From: a virus
Direction: 5' to 3' (one strand)
Virus record (IMG/VR): IMGVR_UViG_3300043436_001870
Span: 1 to 64,000 of that record
DNA length: 64,000 bases
In this document: positions 38,218 to 47,540 of the stretch, one piece after another
How the letters are laid out: each line of letters begins with the position of its first letter
How positions within the stretch are numbered: position 1 is the first letter of the stretch
The notes under the pieces: model-generated
Seen by the model: the letters and a program-made list of their open reading frames with translations, nothing else
Database searches by the model: none
What the model was told of the DNA's origin: nothing
Program-made: the position numbers and the translations under genes

Positions 38218-38558
38218 TGGCACATCCTTATGATCATGCAAGATCCTCTGCTAAGAAATGGGGAGGAGAGCCTGAAGAGTACATGCACATTCACAACTGG
38301 TTTGATGAAACAAAGTCCTGGTATGCTCACAGTACGCACAGATTATTCAGACATCATAGTGAAGGTATATTTGAATGTGAGAGGGTCTTCGGACCCTTTT
38401 TTATTAACTCTGTAGGTAAAAAAGTAATGACCCGGTATGTAGGGGAACAACATGTAAAAGAAGATTGCTATGGTTATATACCAAGTGCAAAAGAGTGGCT
38501 TCTTAATAGAAACAAGCCACCTGAGTGGATGATTAGAACTTTAAAAATAGAAGACTAA
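38217..38558 (+). CDS. DUF6915-like protein, 113 aa
   Basis: Closely matches a widespread small-protein pattern: MAHPYDHARSSAKKWGGEPE, IHNWFDE, HRLFRHHSEGIFECE, then VGEQHVKED and IPSAKEWL. Function is unknown. A terminator-like hairpin lies inside the coding sequence at 38383-38402. Coupled to both neighbours by TAATG. Confidence 0.7.
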   Translation: MAHPYDHARSSAKKWGGEPEEYMHIHNWFDETKSWYAHSTHRLFRHHSEGIFECERVFGPFFINSVGKKVMTRYVGEQHVKEDCYGYIPSAKEWLLNRNKPPEWMIRTLKIED

Positions 38559-38989
38559 TGGAAGAAACATTAAAACTTACACCAGAAACATGTGATAATA
38601 TTTTGAAGATCATGGAAAGCAATGACCAATCTAATTTAGTTATTGCTACTGAGACAATTAGAAATATTAATGTTGTAGAAAATTTACCTTATTTGTTAAT
38701 CATGTACAAACAGTCATCAGTTACAAATCGTCAAACAGTTTTTCTTGATACAATTAAAGACAAGATTCAGAGTACTTGTAAGACAATAACCTTTACAGAC
38801 AAGGTAAAGGATCTTACATATAATAAGTTGTACTATGAATTGAAAGCTCATAAAGAAATTGATCCTGAGGCAATGAATTACTTCCTTGATAAGTTTTCTG
38901 ATAGTTTGTCAGAGGTTATGATTAGCTGGGGGTTCAGTTTTATGGAAGATTTCAAATTGAAACTTATACCAAGAAAGAATGGATTATAA
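38558..38989 (+). CDS. Hypothetical protein, 143 aa
   Basis: Helical protein, coupled to the previous gene by TAATG and overlapping the metallopeptidase gene by 11 nt. No motif recognised. Confidence 0.65.
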   Translation: MEETLKLTPETCDNILKIMESNDQSNLVIATETIRNINVVENLPYLLIMYKQSSVTNRQTVFLDTIKDKIQSTCKTITFTDKVKDLTYNKLYYELKAHKEIDPEAMNYFLDKFSDSLSEVMISWGFSFMEDFKLKLIPRKNGL

Positions 38990-40181
38990 TACATTATCCA
39001 AAGCCAGTAAAGAACTAATGTTGATGGAGCCCTTTTATGGGCTCTTTCTTATTAGTCTTAACAAGGAGTTTGATGAGAAGAGAATACCTACAGCAGGTGT
39101 GTCTAGAAATGGAATCAACTATCAATTGTTGATTAATCCTACATTCTGGACTGAACTACCAAATGAGCATAGAATAGGTCTTCTTAAACACGAGCTTCTT
39201 CATATTGCTTTATTTCACCTTGAGTATGATAACAAGGGGAAAGATAAGGAACTTGTAAATATTGCAATGGACCTTGAGATTAATCAGTACATTGAAAAGA
39301 AATATCTTCCTGAAGGAGGATGCACTATTGACAATGAGACATTTGCTCCAATGAATCTGCCTATAAAAGCTGGCTGGCATACCTATTATGATCTTCTCCT
39401 ACAAGAAGCACAGAATCAGGCACAGTCTCCTATGGGTCAGAAGATTCAGCAAATGGTAGATGCTATTGCTAAAGGTCTATCTCAAACAGAAGATGGAACT
39501 CCTGTACCAGATCACAGCACATGGGAAGAGTTTGAAGGACTCAGTGAAGCTGAGAAAAAGCTTATTAAGTCTCAGATTGAACATAACCTACAACAAGTTG
39601 CTGAGCAGATAGAAAAATCTAGAGGTACAATTCCAGGTGAGCTATCTGGTATTATCAAGAAATTAAAAGAGAAAGAACCACCCAAGTTTGATTGGAAAGG
39701 TTATCTGAGAAGATTTGCCGGTGGTTCTCAGATTGTATATACAAAGAAGCTGAGAAGGAAGGATAACAAGAGATTTGAGGATAACCCAGGTCTTAAGATT
39801 AAGCAACGTAGACATGTTCTTGTTGCTATTGATACTTCACAATCAGTAAGTGATAAAGAATTGATAGAGTTCTTTTCAGAGATTGATCATATTAATGCAA
39901 CTGGTAGTGAGATTACAGTTATACAATGTGATGTAGCAATTAAATCTATCAAGGCTTATAGGAAAGGAGATGAGGTTACAGTTCATGGCCGTGGAGGCAC
40001 AAGCTTTGACCCAGTCTTGGAGTATTATAATGAGAACTTAAGAAAATATTCTTGTCTTGTATACCTCACAGATGGTGAGTGTTATACAGATGTCAATGTA
40101 AGAGGTAGAATGCTTTGGGTTATATCAACCCGTGGGCAAATAAACAAATCATTAAAAGGACCACAAATCAAGTTAAATTAA
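38979..40181 (+). CDS. Metallopeptidase-VWA protein (DUF2201 type), 400 aa
   Basis: The N-terminal domain has HELLHIALFH (His71-His75, His80; HExxH type) for zinc. The C-terminal domain is a VWA fold: LVAIDTSQSVSDKE (D-x-S-x-S, MIDAS), GGTSFDPV and YLTDGEC. Such proteins pair with MoxR ATPases as metal-insertion or assembly chaperones, and the MoxR gene is next. Conserved in crAss-like phages; the target is unknown. Confidence 0.85.
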   Translation: MDYNTLSKASKELMLMEPFYGLFLISLNKEFDEKRIPTAGVSRNGINYQLLINPTFWTELPNEHRIGLLKHELLHIALFHLEYDNKGKDKELVNIAMDLEINQYIEKKYLPEGGCTIDNETFAPMNLPIKAGWHTYYDLLLQEAQNQAQSPMGQKIQQMVDAIAKGLSQTEDGTPVPDHSTWEEFEGLSEAEKKLIKSQIEHNLQQVAEQIEKSRGTIPGELSGIIKKLKEKEPPKFDWKGYLRRFAGGSQIVYTKKLRRKDNKRFEDNPGLKIKQRRHVLVAIDTSQSVSDKELIEFFSEIDHINATGSEITVIQCDVAIKSIKAYRKGDEVTVHGRGGTSFDPVLEYYNENLRKYSCLVYLTDGECYTDVNVRGRMLWVISTRGQINKSLKGPQIKLN

Positions 40182-40183
40182 TT

Positions 40184-41374
40184 ATGGCACAAGTAAATCT
40201 TAATACTGATGAACTTAAGAAGTTCATGAACCACATTGTAAGTAACAATCAGTATCTTCAAACTAATGGTAAGATTCCAGTAGCTGTTGCTGTTGAGGGT
40301 GAGGCTGGTATTGGTAAAACCAGTACAATTTTGCAGATTGGTAAAGAACTTGGACTTCAAGTAGTAAAGATTAATCTATCTCAGATTGAGGAGATTGGTG
40401 ACCTTACTGGTTTTCCACTTAAGGAATTTGAAGTAAAGAAACAAGGTGAAGACGGCAAGGTAGTTACCAAGTGGGTACCTGAGTCTTTGATGCCTATGTA
40501 TGTACAGAATAAATATATTCCTTCTGGAGAGAAGAGAATGTCTCATGCTGCTCCTGAATGGATTCAAGGTAGAGGAGAAGGTGGTCTTCTAATATTGGAT
40601 GACTATACTCGTGCTGACCAGAGATTCCTACAAGCTTGTATGGAATTGATTGACCGTCAGGAGTACATCTCTTGGAAGCTTCCAAAGAACTGGCACATCA
40701 TCCTTACTACTAATCCAGACAATGGTGATTACAATGTAAACTCTGTTGACATTGCACAGAAGACCAGATTCATTACTGCAAACTTGAAGTTTGATATTAA
40801 TTGCTGGGCCCAGTGGGCAGAGGAAAATGGTATTGACTCACGTTGTATCAACTTCCTATTGATGAATCCAGATGTTGTAAAGAAGGAAACTAATGCTCGT
40901 GCTATTACTACTTTCTTTAATAGTATTTCAAGCATTCCAAACTTTGAAACTACAGAATCCCTTGCTATGATTCAATTCATTGCTGAAGGTTCTGTTGGAC
41001 CAGAGATTGGTACCATGTTTACCTTGTTCATCAATAACAAGTTGGATAAATTGATGAGTCCAGACAAGGTTCTTCTTGGTGAAAAGTGGGAAGATGTTGA
41101 GAAAGAATTGTCAAGTATCATTGGTAGAGATGCTGCATACAGAGCAGACATTGCTAGTGTAATGGCAACACGTATTATCAATTACACAATTAATTATTCA
41201 AATACCCAAGATGTTACCCAGGCTATTACTGATCGTGTAACAAAGCTTGTAACCACTGAGGTATTCTCATTTGATCTTAAGTATCATATGTTAAAGTCTA
41301 TTCTTAATGGTAACAAGACAAAGTTTGCAAAGCTTATGATCAATACTGAGGTAGCAAAAATGGCTGTTAAATAA
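40184..41374 (+). CDS. MoxR-type AAA+ ATPase, 396 aa
   Basis: Starts at ATG 40184 two bases after the VWA gene. Walker A GEAGIGKTS (39-47), LLILDDYTRAD (Walker B) and an HIILTTNPDNGDYNV sensor-1 region give a MoxR/RavA-like AAA+ module. It likely works with the metallopeptidase-VWA protein as a chaperone that activates or remodels a phage or host complex. Confidence 0.85.
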   Translation: MAQVNLNTDELKKFMNHIVSNNQYLQTNGKIPVAVAVEGEAGIGKTSTILQIGKELGLQVVKINLSQIEEIGDLTGFPLKEFEVKKQGEDGKVVTKWVPESLMPMYVQNKYIPSGEKRMSHAAPEWIQGRGEGGLLILDDYTRADQRFLQACMELIDRQEYISWKLPKNWHIILTTNPDNGDYNVNSVDIAQKTRFITANLKFDINCWAQWAEENGIDSRCINFLLMNPDVVKKETNARAITTFFNSISSIPNFETTESLAMIQFIAEGSVGPEIGTMFTLFINNKLDKLMSPDKVLLGEKWEDVEKELSSIIGRDAAYRADIASVMATRIINYTINYSNTQDVTQAITDRVTKLVTTEVFSFDLKYHMLKSILNGNKTKFAKLMINTEVAKMAVK

Positions 41375-41380
41375 TAGCTT

Positions 41381-42403
41381 ATGAAATCAATTCTAAGTGA
41401 TGAGCAGTTATCTAAACTTAAGTTCATCAAAAATCAAGCTTATGTTTGTCCAAAAAGGCTTGCTGTTATTGTTGGGCATGTTGTAAATAAAGATTCATAT
41501 GACCGCATAGTGTCTCTCCTTAAGGGGAGAGATACTATGGATGGTATTATAAAAGGAAAGAAAGCATATGTTCTTCCTGAAGTAACAACCAGTGTAAATG
41601 TTTACAAAAACTTCTTGAGAAAGAATGGATATGGAGTAACAACCAATCCTAAAAATGCAGATTTTATTGTAGGTAGTGGTGAGCTTGCATCAATAGGAGC
41701 TGTTAGAGACTTTTATATTGCTCATTTTTTTGATGGTACTGAAGTTTTAAAGAAATGTAATGACCATCTATTACCTTACTTTATTGATTATACAGGAATA
41801 GTTTCACCTGAAAATTATGAATCTATATTTGATAGACACAATTTATGTCATAAGGCAACAACATTATATAGTGAGTGTGACTCATCTCTTACCTATGTTG
41901 TAAGAGACAACATTATGGAGGTTATATACTGGACCCTTGCAAACAAACTTCCTGTTGTAAATTGTGATACACTTTTTGATTCTTTTGATAAAGTTATAAT
42001 AGATCAAGAGATGTATGAAACACTAAAGCAAATGATTAGAAGTGGTAGAGAAGATTTAGAATTGGCTACAGAAATATTGTCTAATTGCAATTTGAATAAA
42101 TCAGCCTACTATCTTTCAAAACTGACTGGTCACAGGTACTCTTTTTTAGAAAAAACTGGTAAGACTAAGATTGGTATAAGATTGTATGATTATTTAAATG
42201 AATTAAATAACATAAGCAATATCAAGCTTTTGGATCTATTGCATAAAGAGGATGTACTTACAGAGGATATTTTTAATTCTATAATTGAAGATGAGCTGTC
42301 TCAGTATCATTACATAAAAACAGAGAGTGTTTTGCTAACAATAGATCCTAAACCAAAGTACTCTTATCAAGAGTTCATTCTAGAAAAATCAAACATTGAA
42401 TAA
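41381..42403 (+). CDS. Hypothetical protein, tandem paralog 1 (340 aa)
   Basis: Alpha/beta N-terminal domain with KNADFIVGSG and a C-terminal helical domain with EMYETLKQMIRSGREDLELA. It aligns with the next gene in both parts (KKADVVITHKG; EMCKGIEDLLKSDNRSDVAM), so the pair arose by duplication. No family recognised. Expressed from the replication block. Confidence 0.7.
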   Translation: MKSILSDEQLSKLKFIKNQAYVCPKRLAVIVGHVVNKDSYDRIVSLLKGRDTMDGIIKGKKAYVLPEVTTSVNVYKNFLRKNGYGVTTNPKNADFIVGSGELASIGAVRDFYIAHFFDGTEVLKKCNDHLLPYFIDYTGIVSPENYESIFDRHNLCHKATTLYSECDSSLTYVVRDNIMEVIYWTLANKLPVVNCDTLFDSFDKVIIDQEMYETLKQMIRSGREDLELATEILSNCNLNKSAYYLSKLTGHRYSFLEKTGKTKIGIRLYDYLNELNNISNIKLLDLLHKEDVLTEDIFNSIIEDELSQYHYIKTESVLLTIDPKPKYSYQEFILEKSNIE

Positions 42404-42405
42404 TA

Positions 42406-43518
42406 ATGAAACACTATTTTATTTATCCTCATACATATGATCTAAAGAGTCCTTTTGAGCATGTGAACAGTTCTAAAATAACTGGTTACAGTCTTGGTAT
42501 GTATCCTGACTTTAATATTGTTGAGTGCAAAGTATTTTCTAATAAGGAATTTTCAGAATTTTCAGAAACTTTCAAGTATAAACCTGAGGTTTCTGATATT
42601 GATTTTTCTGCACATAAGAAATTCTATTTTATGCCTGGTTGTACAATACCTAGATATAAAGTAAATGATTTGCTAGAAAAACATAATGCTGCAAGTATAA
42701 GAGATCCAAAAAAAGCTGATGTTGTTATTACTCACAAGGGAATTATTGATAGACAACTGAAGAAATGTTTCTTATCATATAAAAGTTTTGAGATAGACAA
42801 GAACACGTTAGATATTTATCTTTCACTGTCTAAGGTAAATGATTTTAAATTCTCAGCAGGCAGCTTGTTAGAAGGAATCTTACATGATCCTAATGTAAAA
42901 CTATGGGGACTTCCAAATACTAATCATCATCTAAAACTGTGTGTAACTGGTATTGCAATTCCAACAACATTTTCAAATGATGAGAGATACAATCATGGCT
43001 CTCTTAATCATATATTAAGTTTAGACGTAGATAATGTTCTTGCCAATCTTCACTTTCATAAAGCTGCTGATGAAAAAATATTATCTGGTCTTTTAGGTGA
43101 AACTGAGATTGATGAAGAAATGTGTAAGGGTATTGAAGATCTTTTGAAATCAGATAACCGTTCAGATGTTGCTATGGCTATCAATGTTATGGTCAATTCT
43201 TCTTTTGAAAAGAGTTACTTTAGATTAATGTATCTTGTTCACACATATTACCAAAAGCTTCATACAACAAAAGAAGCTTATTTGGTAGGATTCAAATCTC
43301 TAAAAGAGTACATAGGTTTCTCAAAATCTCATCTAAGTCGTAAGAATGGTATGCATCACATTGATCATGTAATCAAAGCAGCTATTCAAAATGGTATGTA
43401 TGATGACACCTTCATGCAAAAGATCTATGATGTGTATCCTGCTGAGTTTGATTATATTGGAAGTAAGTATGTAAAACCATTAACATTCATGCTTACTGAT
43501 CTTGGTAAAGGGCTTTAA
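42406..43518 (+). CDS. Hypothetical protein, tandem paralog 2 (370 aa)
   Basis: Second copy of the pair. Shared features: a strand-rich start, the K-x-AD-x-(I/V)V motif, and the C-terminal helix repeat. It has a C-terminal extension (SKSHLSRKNGMHHIDHVIKA) absent from copy 1. The first domain (FYFMPGCTIPRYKVNDLLEK) recalls BRCT-like folds (weak impression only). Confidence 0.7.
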   Translation: MKHYFIYPHTYDLKSPFEHVNSSKITGYSLGMYPDFNIVECKVFSNKEFSEFSETFKYKPEVSDIDFSAHKKFYFMPGCTIPRYKVNDLLEKHNAASIRDPKKADVVITHKGIIDRQLKKCFLSYKSFEIDKNTLDIYLSLSKVNDFKFSAGSLLEGILHDPNVKLWGLPNTNHHLKLCVTGIAIPTTFSNDERYNHGSLNHILSLDVDNVLANLHFHKAADEKILSGLLGETEIDEEMCKGIEDLLKSDNRSDVAMAINVMVNSSFEKSYFRLMYLVHTYYQKLHTTKEAYLVGFKSLKEYIGFSKSHLSRKNGMHHIDHVIKAAIQNGMYDDTFMQKIYDVYPAEFDYIGSKYVKPLTFMLTDLGKGL

Positions 43519-43535
43519 TTTTGTAAATTTAATCT

Positions 43536-44486
43536 ATGCGTGATATACTATTGGAAGAAGAGTTCTATTCCAAAAAATTCTATTTTAGTTACTCTGGTTT
43601 GAACAAGTTGTTGTTCTCACCAACAGTGTTTTACAGACACTACATTCTAAATCAATGGGAAGATAAGACAGATGCTCACCTGATTGAAGGTAAGCTTTTA
43701 CATTGTCTGCTTCTAGATGAACAAAGCTTTGAAGATCAATTTGTAATAATGCCAGGGATAGTTCCCAGTGGCCCAACAAAAATTGTTCTTGATACTGTTT
43801 ACAGAAAAGCTACAGAACTCAACGTTGATTTAGATTTGTCTAAGTTAAATGATCATGTGCTCCAGGCAATGACTGATGTAAACTTTCATCAAAGATTGAA
43901 GACAGATCAACAAAGACTAGACAAGATTATTACTGATGACAACATTAGTTATTTTCAGTTTTTAAGTGCAAAGAAGAACAGAGACATTATTGATCAGGAA
44001 ATACTCACAAAGGTTAAGGAGTATGTTGAAGTCATCACTTCTAATGTTAATGTTATGAATGTTCTACAAGGTCCTAATACCTACCAAAGTGAAGTAAAGT
44101 TGGCTGTTGATTTGCCAAATTACAAATTTGGTATTAAAGGTATTGTGGATAGAATTGTGGAGCATGATGATTACATACACATAATTGATCTGAAGACTAC
44201 AAACAAGACTCTTGCTGATTTCAAAGAAACTGTTGAGTATTACAATTATTGGTTACAAGCAGCAATCTATAAGAAATTAGTTTCTGTGAATGATGCTAGA
44301 CCAGTAAAATTCTCATTTGTTGTTATTGATAAATACCAGCAAGTATATGAGTTTGAAGTTTCTTATGACACCATGCAGATATGGACTGAAAAGATGAACC
44401 AAATGTTTGGCACTGCACAGTATCATTATGATACTAGACAGTATGATTTACCATATGAATTTGCAACATCTAAAGTAATTCTCTAA
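43536..44486 (+). CDS. RecE-like PD-(D/E)XK exonuclease, 316 aa
   Basis: N-terminal helix-rich part with LIEGKLLHCLLLDEQSFEDQ, then FGIKGIVDRIVEHDD and IIDLKTTNKT (Asp and D-x-K catalytic pattern) and YYNYWLQAAIYKKLV (Q-x3-Y motif). This is the RecE/exonuclease VIII-type order. It would chew DNA ends to give tails for Sak4 annealing, or supply nucleotides. Overlaps the next start by one base. Confidence 0.85.
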   Translation: MRDILLEEEFYSKKFYFSYSGLNKLLFSPTVFYRHYILNQWEDKTDAHLIEGKLLHCLLLDEQSFEDQFVIMPGIVPSGPTKIVLDTVYRKATELNVDLDLSKLNDHVLQAMTDVNFHQRLKTDQQRLDKIITDDNISYFQFLSAKKNRDIIDQEILTKVKEYVEVITSNVNVMNVLQGPNTYQSEVKLAVDLPNYKFGIKGIVDRIVEHDDYIHIIDLKTTNKTLADFKETVEYYNYWLQAAIYKKLVSVNDARPVKFSFVVIDKYQQVYEFEVSYDTMQIWTEKMNQMFGTAQYHYDTRQYDLPYEFATSKVIL

Positions 44487-45043
44487 TGATTAAGACACTT
44501 CATTCCGAGTATGTACAGAAATCAAGAATATTTCTTTACCCTCTTCTAAACATACCAAAAGGTTCTGATGCAGTTCCTTTGGAAAGTTATGTATCTTGGT
44601 CTGAAAAGTTTTTACCTAACTCCTACAAGTTTGTATGTACTTATTACCTAAGAGATGATACAAGTTTTATAAAGTTTGAAAAGACAATGCTTACTGGTAA
44701 TAAACTGTTTCATTCTTTCTATGAGACAGATGAATCACATGGTGTGTATGTTTTTGATTTTGAAGAATACTCTAAAGATTGGGACCACTTCCTACAAGGT
44801 AAGTACTCTAAGATGAGTAGTAATTCCAAGAACAACATACTTAAGTTCTTCTTGAAGAATAAAGCAACGTATCATCACATTAATAGCTACCTAAATCCTG
44901 AAATATACTTTGAAGAGTATGCTAAACTACTCAATGTAAATGAAGGGCTTGTAAGGAGTGTGGGTGAGCTGTGTTCTCCTCCAGATATGTCAAGAGAAAC
45001 CTTAGTTGCAAAGGAGAGGAGTATTGACATTTTTAAAATTTAA
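44486..45043 (+). CDS. Hypothetical protein, 185 aa
   Basis: Aromatic-rich alpha/beta protein. The C-terminal part (FFLKNKATYHHINSYLNPEI) is helical. A one-base stop/start overlap links it to the exonuclease gene, so it may assist it. The end of this gene contains the promoter of the PolB unit. Confidence 0.65.
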   Translation: MIKTLHSEYVQKSRIFLYPLLNIPKGSDAVPLESYVSWSEKFLPNSYKFVCTYYLRDDTSFIKFEKTMLTGNKLFHSFYETDESHGVYVFDFEEYSKDWDHFLQGKYSKMSSNSKNNILKFFLKNKATYHHINSYLNPEIYFEEYAKLLNVNEGLVRSVGELCSPPDMSRETLVAKERSIDIFKI

Positions 45044-45053
45044 CCTATCTTTG
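45024..45053 (+). promoter_or_regulatory. Bacteroidota-type promoter of the PolB unit
   Basis: TTG at 45024-45026, 19-nt spacer, TATCTTTG at 45046-45053: an exact fit to the host primary-sigma consensus. Transcription would start near 45060, 13 nt before the 134-aa gene, and feed PolB and the genes to 49.6 kb. Confidence 0.8.
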
Positions 45054-45072
45054 TAGGGTAAAACCAACAATT

Positions 45073-45477
45073 ATGAATAACATGATGCTTGTCACGTCTT
45101 CTTGGAAAGACGGAAAGACATTTAAAATGATTCCTACATCAACAGATTGTCCATTTGTTGAATGTATTTTTGATCCTCAGATCAAAGTTCTTGCTGTAAT
45201 CAGCCGTAATAAAAAGGAACAATTCCATATGGTAACAAGACTTGATGCCAATGGTGATCCTGAACAACGTAAAAATCCTGGTAGAAATGGTAATCCATAT
45301 AAGGAAGAAAGACGTGCTCTTGAGACTTATCAGGAATATTACATTGAAGTAAAATCTGAGATTGAGGCTTTTATAAAAGGATTTGGTGCAAACAGCGATG
45401 CTTTTGATTATGACCAATATCTAAACAAAGTTGTAGAAAATAATACTGCAGCTGATGCAGCTGGTATCCCTTCATAA
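45073..45477 (+). CDS. Hypothetical protein, 134 aa
   Basis: First gene after the PolB-unit promoter. Alpha/beta with a basic loop (PEQRKNPGRNGNPYKEERRA) and an acidic end. No family recognised. Promoter-proximal position suggests high expression. Confidence 0.65.
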   Translation: MNNMMLVTSSWKDGKTFKMIPTSTDCPFVECIFDPQIKVLAVISRNKKEQFHMVTRLDANGDPEQRKNPGRNGNPYKEERRALETYQEYYIEVKSEIEAFIKGFGANSDAFDYDQYLNKVVENNTAADAAGIPS

Positions 45478-45532
45478 GGGGTACCATTTTGAAAATAAAA
45501 AAATGGGGGAACAGCTTAACTGAACAGAACAT

Positions 45533-47539
45533 ATGCAATCACATTGGATAATGGACTATGAGACACTGATCAACTGTTTTGTTGCAGTGTTTCAGCATTA
45601 TAAAGAGGATGATGACATCCGGGTTTTTGTTATCTCTGATCTAAGAGATGACAGGGAAGCCCTGATAGATTTCCTGCACGAGAATGTTTTAAATACTGAA
45701 TGGCACATAGCATTCAACGGTCTAGATTTTGACTCCCAGCTTACACAATATCTTCTTTTACATTCTACTTCTATACTAAATGATTCACCTGACAAGGTTG
45801 CTCATAATCTGTATATAGAAGCTCAAAGAGTTATTGAACATAAGAATGAGCATAAGTATCCCTCCGTTTCAGAAAAGAATCTTAGTATAAAACAGATTGA
45901 TCTGTTTAAGTTAAATCACTGGGATAATCCAGCAAAGTCTTCTAGCTTAAAGTGGATTCAGTATAGCATGGATTGGTATAACATCCAGGAGATGCCTATA
46001 CATCATAGTACACTGATTGAAACACAGGATCAACTTGATACTGTTATTCAGTACTGTATTAATGACGTGAAGTCTACCTATAACATATTCCTTAAAAGCA
46101 AGGACCAGATTGCATTGAGATTAAATCTTACCAAAGACTATAGTATCTATGGTATTAATTTGACCAGTGCTTCTGAGCCAAGAATATCTAAGGAGTTGTT
46201 CTCATTATTCTTAGCTAAGAAGATTGGTATGACCAGGTATGACCTAAAGCAGTTACGTACTTATAGGGAATTCATAAATGTAGGCAGTATTCTGTTGCCA
46301 TACATAAAGTTTACACTTCCTGAGTTTAAACAAATACATACACAGTTTAAATCTTTGGTTATTAATACCAAGGATACTAAAGGTGGATTCAAGTATTCTG
46401 TTAAACACAAAGGAGTCACAACAGATTTTGGATTAGGTGGTGTGCATGGTGCCACAAAGCCTGGAGTATATGAGTCGGATAATCAGATGATAATCATGAC
46501 TTCAGATGTTACCAGCTTTTATCCTAATCTAGCAATTAAGAATAAGTGGGCACCTGCTCACTTACCAAAGGATGATTTTTCTGACCAGTATGAATGGTTC
46601 TTCCAGGAAAGAAAAAAGATTCCAAAGAAGGATCCAAAGAACTATGTCTACAAGATCATTCTCAATAGTACATACGGTCTAAGCAATGATGAGAATAGCT
46701 TTCTGTATGACCCAGAATTTACAATGAGGATTACAATCAATGGTCAGTTGAGCTTGACTATGTTGTATGAGATGTTGTCTGCAGGCATACCTGAGAGTAT
46801 TCCTTTAATGCAGAATACAGATGGTCTCGAGACAATGATACCTGTTCACATGAAAGATAAATATCTTGAGATATGTGCAGAGTGGGAAAGAATTACGGGA
46901 CTGCAGCTGGAACATGACCAGTACAAGAAACTTGTTATTGCTGATGTAAATAATTACATAGCACTATTCAATGAGAAGGAATGTTCCAAAGATGATTTTG
47001 ATAAGCTGAAGAAAGAAAATCCACATTATGTATTTACTGAAAGAGGTGGTAAGTATTACTACAATGCAAGTAAATGCAAGGGTAGATTTGAATTCTCAGA
47101 CTTAGCACTTCATAAGAATAAAAGCTTTCTAATTATTCCTAAGGGTATATACAATTACTTTATTCATAACATGCTACCTGAAGAAACAGTATCAAAGAGT
47201 AAAAACATCTTTGAATACTGTGGTGGTGTAAAAGCCAAAGGTGACTGGATGTTTAAAGAAGTGTGTTATGTCAAAGGAGTAAGATATGAAAGAGACCTTC
47301 AGAAAATTGTAAGATACTATGTAAGCACAACTGGGTGTAAGATTCACAAGATTAATAAGATCGATGGAAGAGAGATACAAGTTCAGGCAGGTAAGTGGTT
47401 ACTTACTGAGATGAATATGTTTGAGAGAAAGGACTGGTCTAATCGTGATGTAGATACTCAGTATTATGCTGATTCAATGTACAAGGAAATAAATAACATT
47501 ACTGGCTACAAGCCGGTGCAACAATTAAGTTTGTTTTAA
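45533..47539 (+). CDS. Family B DNA polymerase with exonuclease
   Basis: 668 aa. Exonuclease motifs DYET (8-11), FNGLDFD and YCINDV (Exo I-III) are present, so it proofreads. Polymerase motif A is DVTSFYPNL (near 324), motif B KIILNSTYG (near 373) and motif C NTDG (near 428; the usual first Asp of DTD is Asn but the key second Asp is kept). The last residues, VQQLSLF, are a textbook bacterial sliding-clamp motif. It should replicate the phage genome, probably held on DNA by the host clamp. Confidence 0.9.
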   Translation: MQSHWIMDYETLINCFVAVFQHYKEDDDIRVFVISDLRDDREALIDFLHENVLNTEWHIAFNGLDFDSQLTQYLLLHSTSILNDSPDKVAHNLYIEAQRVIEHKNEHKYPSVSEKNLSIKQIDLFKLNHWDNPAKSSSLKWIQYSMDWYNIQEMPIHHSTLIETQDQLDTVIQYCINDVKSTYNIFLKSKDQIALRLNLTKDYSIYGINLTSASEPRISKELFSLFLAKKIGMTRYDLKQLRTYREFINVGSILLPYIKFTLPEFKQIHTQFKSLVINTKDTKGGFKYSVKHKGVTTDFGLGGVHGATKPGVYESDNQMIIMTSDVTSFYPNLAIKNKWAPAHLPKDDFSDQYEWFFQERKKIPKKDPKNYVYKIILNSTYGLSNDENSFLYDPEFTMRITINGQLSLTMLYEMLSAGIPESIPLMQNTDGLETMIPVHMKDKYLEICAEWERITGLQLEHDQYKKLVIADVNNYIALFNEKECSKDDFDKLKKENPHYVFTERGGKYYYNASKCKGRFEFSDLALHKNKSFLIIPKGIYNYFIHNMLPEETVSKSKNIFEYCGGVKAKGDWMFKEVCYVKGVRYERDLQKIVRYYVSTTGCKIHKINKIDGREIQVQAGKWLLTEMNMFERKDWSNRDVDTQYYADSMYKEINNITGYKPVQQLSLF

Positions 47540-47540
47540 A

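Noticed and set aside
40115-40183. Longer N-terminus for the MoxR gene
   Set aside because: It would overlap the VWA gene by 67 nt; the ATG at 40184 follows that stop by two bases and gives a typical AAA+ start.
41510-41536. TCTCTCC/GGGGAGAGA hairpin as a terminator inside paralog 1
   Set aside because: No T-run follows the stem, so it is not an intrinsic terminator.
43516-43523. TAATTTTG before the RecE-like gene as a promoter
   Set aside because: The -7 box fits, but no TTG lies 19-20 nt upstream and the gene start is too close.
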